Below, in pieces: positions 6,782 through 9,125 of a stretch of DNA of 9,125 nucleotides. The translations under genes were made by a program, and so were the position numbers. The notes below the pieces were generated by a model. It made no database searches, was not told the origin of the DNA, and worked only from the letters and a program-made list of their open reading frames with translations. Numbering within the stretch: position 1 is the stretch's first letter; the number at the start of each line of letters is the position of its first letter. Source of the DNA: Moraxellaceae bacterium (GTDB lineage Bacteria > Pseudomonadota > Gammaproteobacteria > Pseudomonadales > Ketobacteraceae); assembly GCA_002402125.1 (NCBI GenBank), contig NVVG01000192.1, positions 1 through 9,125 of the forward strand, given 5' to 3'.

Positions 6782-7549
6782 TCACGGATTCTCAAAGGAA
6801 AAATCACCCGAAATAGACTTGCCATTAGACAAGGTCCCGCTAAAAGAGCCCTTTGTCCAAACCAGGCTATCTTCACTCACCGTCATTGTACCGCTAGCTA
6901 ACGTCATTTCAGTTCTATTATATGGAGCCCTAAAACTTTCAGATTGTAATCGAATACTCACGTCTCCCAGAGCAGGCTCGCGCGACACTGTATAACTTCC
7001 TTTTTTCAGTTTACCCATCGCGGTGATATCAATCAGCAATAACTCGCCATTATAGATCGTCGTAGCCGATATATTATCGCTTGCAATGGCTCCCAGCATG
7101 CTTGCATCAGATGAAATAACACATAAGTCGGTAAAATTAAGTGACCCCAATTCCGGCGAAGACAGATGCAAATCGCCCATATCAAATTTGGCTGCTAAAG
7201 CCATCTTCGAGGCATAGGTAACACCCATTGCATTATCAGCACTTAGGGTATCGTTATCATCAATGCTTAGTGGACTGATGGGTAAACCGACAATTTCTTC
7301 GTTCTGTATTCCCACATTGGCGCTATCACGGCTTGTACAATCCTTCATCACCAAGCCATTAGCCGTTTCAACTAGCGTATAACTACTGTAGGAATTTGCC
7401 TTCAAACTACCCTGAGATGATTTCAAACTCATCCGCCACAATCCAGTAAGGTCATTACTGTCTGTCGTTGATCGTTGAACATCTCCACCACACCCCGACG
7501 CTAGCAGGACTGGAATTATGGCTAAGACAATAATTTTTGAATTGATCAT
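6782..7549 (-). CDS. Unrecognised lipoprotein
   Basis: I do not recognise this protein. From the ATG at 7549 it has 255 residues: a short N-terminus (MINSK), a hydrophobic segment, and the lipobox LASGC with C20 as lipidation site (A at -3 is allowed but less common). Two further cysteines lie at 71 and 143. The mature part is rich in Ser, Thr, Asn and Gly with alternating hydrophobic residues, and its last 40 residues (SGTMTV, SFSGTLSNGKSISGDFSFENP-like strands) suggest an all-beta fold; a lipocalin- or beta-sandwich-like shape is only a guess. The frame is open to a GTG at 7606, and an ATG at 7579 is possible, but only the 7549 start has a Shine-Dalgarno-like GAAGAG about 10 nt upstream. 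It follows the DUF1569 gene by 82 bp and precedes a strong terminator, so it is probably the last gene of that transcript. Confidence 0.8.
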   Translation of the reverse strand: MINSKIIVLAIIPVLLASGCGGDVQRSTTDSNDLTGLWRMSLKSSQGSLKANSYSSYTLVETANGLVMKDCTSRDSANVGIQNEEIVGLPISPLSIDDNDTLSADNAMGVTYASKMALAAKFDMGDLHLSSPELGSLNFTDLCVISSDASMLGAIASDNISATTIYNGELLLIDITAMGKLKKGSYTVSREPALGDVSIRLQSESFRAPYNRTEMTLASGTMTVSEDSLVWTKGSFSGTLSNGKSISGDFSFENP

Positions 7550-7631
7550 AATATTGATTCTCTTCACTGGCTGTTGCATTTTTGATAGTTTTTTCCGTCT
7601 AAACACATTGCATAAACAACACTATTTTAAA

Positions 7632-8258
7632 CTAGTAGTTCGTTGCAGCATTGCTATAGGTGAGTTTCGAAAAATGATTGGCGCAATGAAATGAATGTGC
7701 CAATTCCCAATCATCTCTATTCAACACGCCGTAAGAAAAGTGTGGGTGTAACGCACCGGTATGAACTTGGAAATCATTACAGGCATTGCGAAGACGTAAA
7801 AACGCAGCGTCCAGTGGCCCCTCGTCCGAAATAGCAGGTGCATCTGGTACTGGCGCCGCTAGATCATGAGTCATATAACCCTGAGATTTAAACGCAAGAA
7901 AACCAATTTTCTTCACCGATCTTACAACCGGTGAATCCAACTTTGGATATCCCGTCATCGAATATTCCAAACTTTGTGCCATATGTGTTAAAGCCTTATA
8001 CAAGGAATAAGGCTGATCCATAATCACAGTGTCAACGTTCGCCTCCATAAGATCTAACTCCGACAGAACCTCATCAATTGTGCTGAAGGTCAATTGTCTG
8101 CCCTCTGCCGCACCGCATCCCGTCAGGCTTGTACCAACGGCCGCTGTCACGGCAACTCCCGCGGTCAATCTAAGAAATGATTTACGACTCATGACTAAAG
8201 AATCACTTCCTATTATAGAATCAGAGGTTGTTACATTTTGCGAATTATTATTTTTCAT
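7632..8258 (-). CDS. DUF1569 (DinB-like) lipoprotein with Tat-type signal
   Basis: This 208-residue protein has a twin-arginine-style leader, MSRKSFLRLTAG (R25-K26 where two Arg are usual), a hydrophobic stretch, and the lipobox LTGC at 45-48. It should be a lipoprotein exported folded or with cofactor by the Tat system. The mature part matches what I know of DUF1569, a branch of the DinB/YfiT four-helix metal-binding fold: YSLYKALTHMAQSLEYSM (H92), then HPHFSYGVLNRDDWELAHSFHCANHF with H191-x3-H195, the expected metal-ligand histidines. Its function is unknown; thiol transferase or metal-dependent roles occur in the superfamily. The ATG at 8258 has AAAGAG about 9 nt upstream. A second ATG at 8192 (M23) would give a shorter, more typical Tat leader, with GGAAG only 14 nt upstream. 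It lies between the heme peroxidase and the unknown lipoprotein, possibly as an accessory of the peroxidase. Confidence 0.82.
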   Translation of the reverse strand: MKNNNSQNVTTSDSIIGSDSLVMSRKSFLRLTAGVAVTAAVGTSLTGCGAAEGRQLTFSTIDEVLSELDLMEANVDTVIMDQPYSLYKALTHMAQSLEYSMTGYPKLDSPVVRSVKKIGFLAFKSQGYMTHDLAAPVPDAPAISDEGPLDAAFLRLRNACNDFQVHTGALHPHFSYGVLNRDDWELAHSFHCANHFSKLTYSNAATNY

Positions 8259-8290
8259 TTGTCATTACTCTTTAAAAATTTGAAATGTAT

Positions 8291-8327
8291 CCAGTGAAAA
8301 CCAAAACCGTTTTCTGATTTTCACTGG
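8291..8327. repeat. Long inverted repeat upstream of the DUF1569 gene
   Basis: CCAGTGAAAA (8291-8300) and TTTTCACTGG (8318-8327) are perfect 10-bp complements around a 17-nt loop. The loop itself contains AAAA-CCG-TTTT (8303-8313), so a two-tier hairpin can form. It lies 33 bp upstream of the DUF1569 start codon. No T-run follows on the - strand, which argues against simple termination. A regulator operator or an mRNA processing/stability hairpin fits better. Confidence 0.65.
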
Positions 8328-8381
8328 ACCTGAACTAGACCTAAATTAGACTTATATTACGACCGCACTACGACCGTAATA
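8327..8381. repeat. Five degenerate 11-bp tandem units
   Basis: Units start at 8327, 8338, 8349, 8360 and 8371: GACCTGAACTA, GACCTAAATTA, GACTTATATTA, CGACCGCACTA, CGACCGTAATA. The GACC/GACT core recurs at 8327, 8338, 8349, 8361 and 8372, each unit closing with a TA. The period is close to one DNA helical turn, so the cores sit on one face of the helix. It lies between the peroxidase and DUF1569 genes. Confidence 0.55.
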
Positions 8382-8382
8382 T
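8354..8382. repeat. Inverted repeat just downstream of the heme peroxidase gene
   Basis: ATATTACG (8354-8361) and CGTAATAT (8375-8382) are perfect 8-bp complements around a 13-nt loop, 19 bp past the peroxidase stop. It overlaps the last two 11-bp units. It could form a hairpin at the 3' end of the peroxidase message, but has no T-tract, so full termination is doubtful. Confidence 0.55.
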
Positions 8383-8401
8383 GGCTTCAAATAGAGAAGT
8401 G

Positions 8402-9125
8402 CTAATTTTTCAATTTTCGTACCTTCAACTCGTACCATTCATTCTCTTCATCCCACGGGAAAAAGGCATTTTCGACTTTTTTGAGTCTACCCGTTAGCTC
8501 CGGGAAATTTCGAATAAGCACATGATGGTAATTACTTGCATCTATCCAATCTAATCCTTCTTGGGTATATATTTCTGGTCTGTAGTCATCCGTAAAGAAC
8601 CGATCTGCCATTAAGCGCCGCGATGCCATCGCAATGAATATTTGGAATGATGTTTCACCAAAACCATAACCTGGAGGACGATAACCTTCAGCAAAGGACC
8701 CAACCATTACGTCTAAGGCTTCCACATCATCGTTATAGACAGCACGCAACTTTTCAGCCATCGCCGTATCTGGGGTTATATCGGTAAAATCAGTTATTGG
8801 ATTTAATCCTAACTGACGACGGAATTCGTTATAACGAGGAATTCCTCGCTCACGATCACGGATAATATCTATTGCAGCTAGGTCAACAACTTTACCCGCA
8901 GTTTCCATTGGGAAATTGGTTAGAAAATCCGGGAAATTATTTAGCTCTAGCAAACCGGGCTTGGTACGACCAAGGGAATACATTAAGTTCGTTAAACCAA
9001 ACTCATCAGCGGTAGCCGTTGACCCACCAAATGAGTGTTCTGGTAACGAACTTGTCCCTATAACGTTATCCGTCACATAATCTCTCACTGGAAAATCATC
9101 ACGCAGCAAAGGATGCATCCGATAA
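8402..9125 (-). CDS. Animal-type heme peroxidase (cyclooxygenase/alpha-dioxygenase-like), C-terminal part
   Basis: The frame ends at TAG 8402-8404 and is open to the window edge, about 240 residues; the N-terminal part with the distal His is outside. The visible part is the C-terminal half of the catalytic domain of the peroxidase-cyclooxygenase superfamily. It begins YRMHPLLRDDF, the equivalent of YHWHPLLPD in cyclooxygenases, where the His is the proximal heme ligand. DLAAIDIIRDRERGIPRYNEFR is close to the family signature DLAxxDIxRxRDxGIPxYNxxR, and a TSFQIFIAMASRRLMADRFF helix plus a C-terminal KKVENAFFPW complete the fold. Bacterial relatives include fatty-acid dioxygenases and secreted peroxidases. 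The HPLL context argues more for the fatty-acid oxygenase side than for a halide-oxidising peroxidase; this is an inference from a partial sequence. DUF1569 and lipoprotein genes follow on the same strand. Confidence 0.88.
   Translation of the reverse strand, partial: YRMHPLLRDDFPVRDYVTDNVIGTSSLPEHSFGGSTATADEFGLTNLMYSLGRTKPGLLELNNFPDFLTNFPMETAGKVVDLAAIDIIRDRERGIPRYNEFRRQLGLNPITDFTDITPDTAMAEKLRAVYNDDVEALDVMVGSFAEGYRPPGYGFGETSFQIFIAMASRRLMADRFFTDDYRPEIYTQEGLDWIDASNYHHVLIRNFPELTGRLKKVENAFFPWDEENEWYELKVRKLKN

Noticed and set aside
7550..7606. GTG start for the orphan lipoprotein
   Set aside because: It adds 19 basic residues to the leader without a ribosome binding site, whereas the ATG at 7549 gives a standard lipoprotein signal.
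8327..8381. Reading the 11-bp units as a CRISPR array
   Set aside because: Units are short, directly abutting and degenerate, without spacers or cas genes.

Overview
The window looks like chromosome from a marine-type gammaproteobacterium, probably near the Cellvibrionales. This is an inference from family resemblance: an OxyR with both redox cysteines, a Prx5-type peroxiredoxin of gammaproteobacterial style, a DUF2986 micro-protein, and several exported lipoproteins including a multi-heme c-type cytochrome. Base composition is moderate, with AT-rich spacers. I saw no tRNA, rRNA, CRISPR array, transposase or integrase.

Left part, + strand (1-3023): the 3' part of a cytochrome P450 whose start lies before the window, followed 24 bp later by an extended SDR (NAD(P)-dependent epimerase/dehydrogenase type), probably co-transcribed. 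After a 64-bp spacer holding an inverted repeat comes oxyR (C201 and C210, nine residues apart as in E. coli C199/C208). It converges on a peroxiredoxin gene on the - strand (3092-3622). Upstream of the peroxiredoxin is a -10 box and a two-dyad site with OxyR geometry (15-7-15).

Middle part, - strand: a 47-residue basic protein (3846-3989), recognised as DUF2986-like, has a candidate promoter of its own. Upstream of it is a good intrinsic terminator (4043-4072) closing the gene of a large di-heme c-type cytochrome lipoprotein (4104-6422; 772 aa; lipobox, IPT/TIG-like N-terminal domain, two CXXCH motifs, and a C-terminal block like the CCP/MauG superfamily).

Right part, - strand (6597-9125): a second terminator (6597-6639) ends a cluster that reads, in transcription order, the C-terminal half of an animal-type heme peroxidase (cyclooxygenase/alpha-dioxygenase-like), a Tat-type DUF1569 lipoprotein and an unrecognised lipoprotein. 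The spacer after the peroxidase gene is unusual: it has two inverted repeats and five degenerate copies of an 11-bp unit.

Taken together, most genes concern peroxide, heme or oxygen chemistry. Cytosolic peroxide sensing and removal (OxyR, Prx) sits beside envelope proteins expected to carry out oxygenation or peroxidase reactions (heme peroxidase, di-heme cytochrome), with two small exported lipoproteins. The working idea of an envelope oxidation module, for example acting on lipid or hydrocarbon substrates, is an inference from content and order only.
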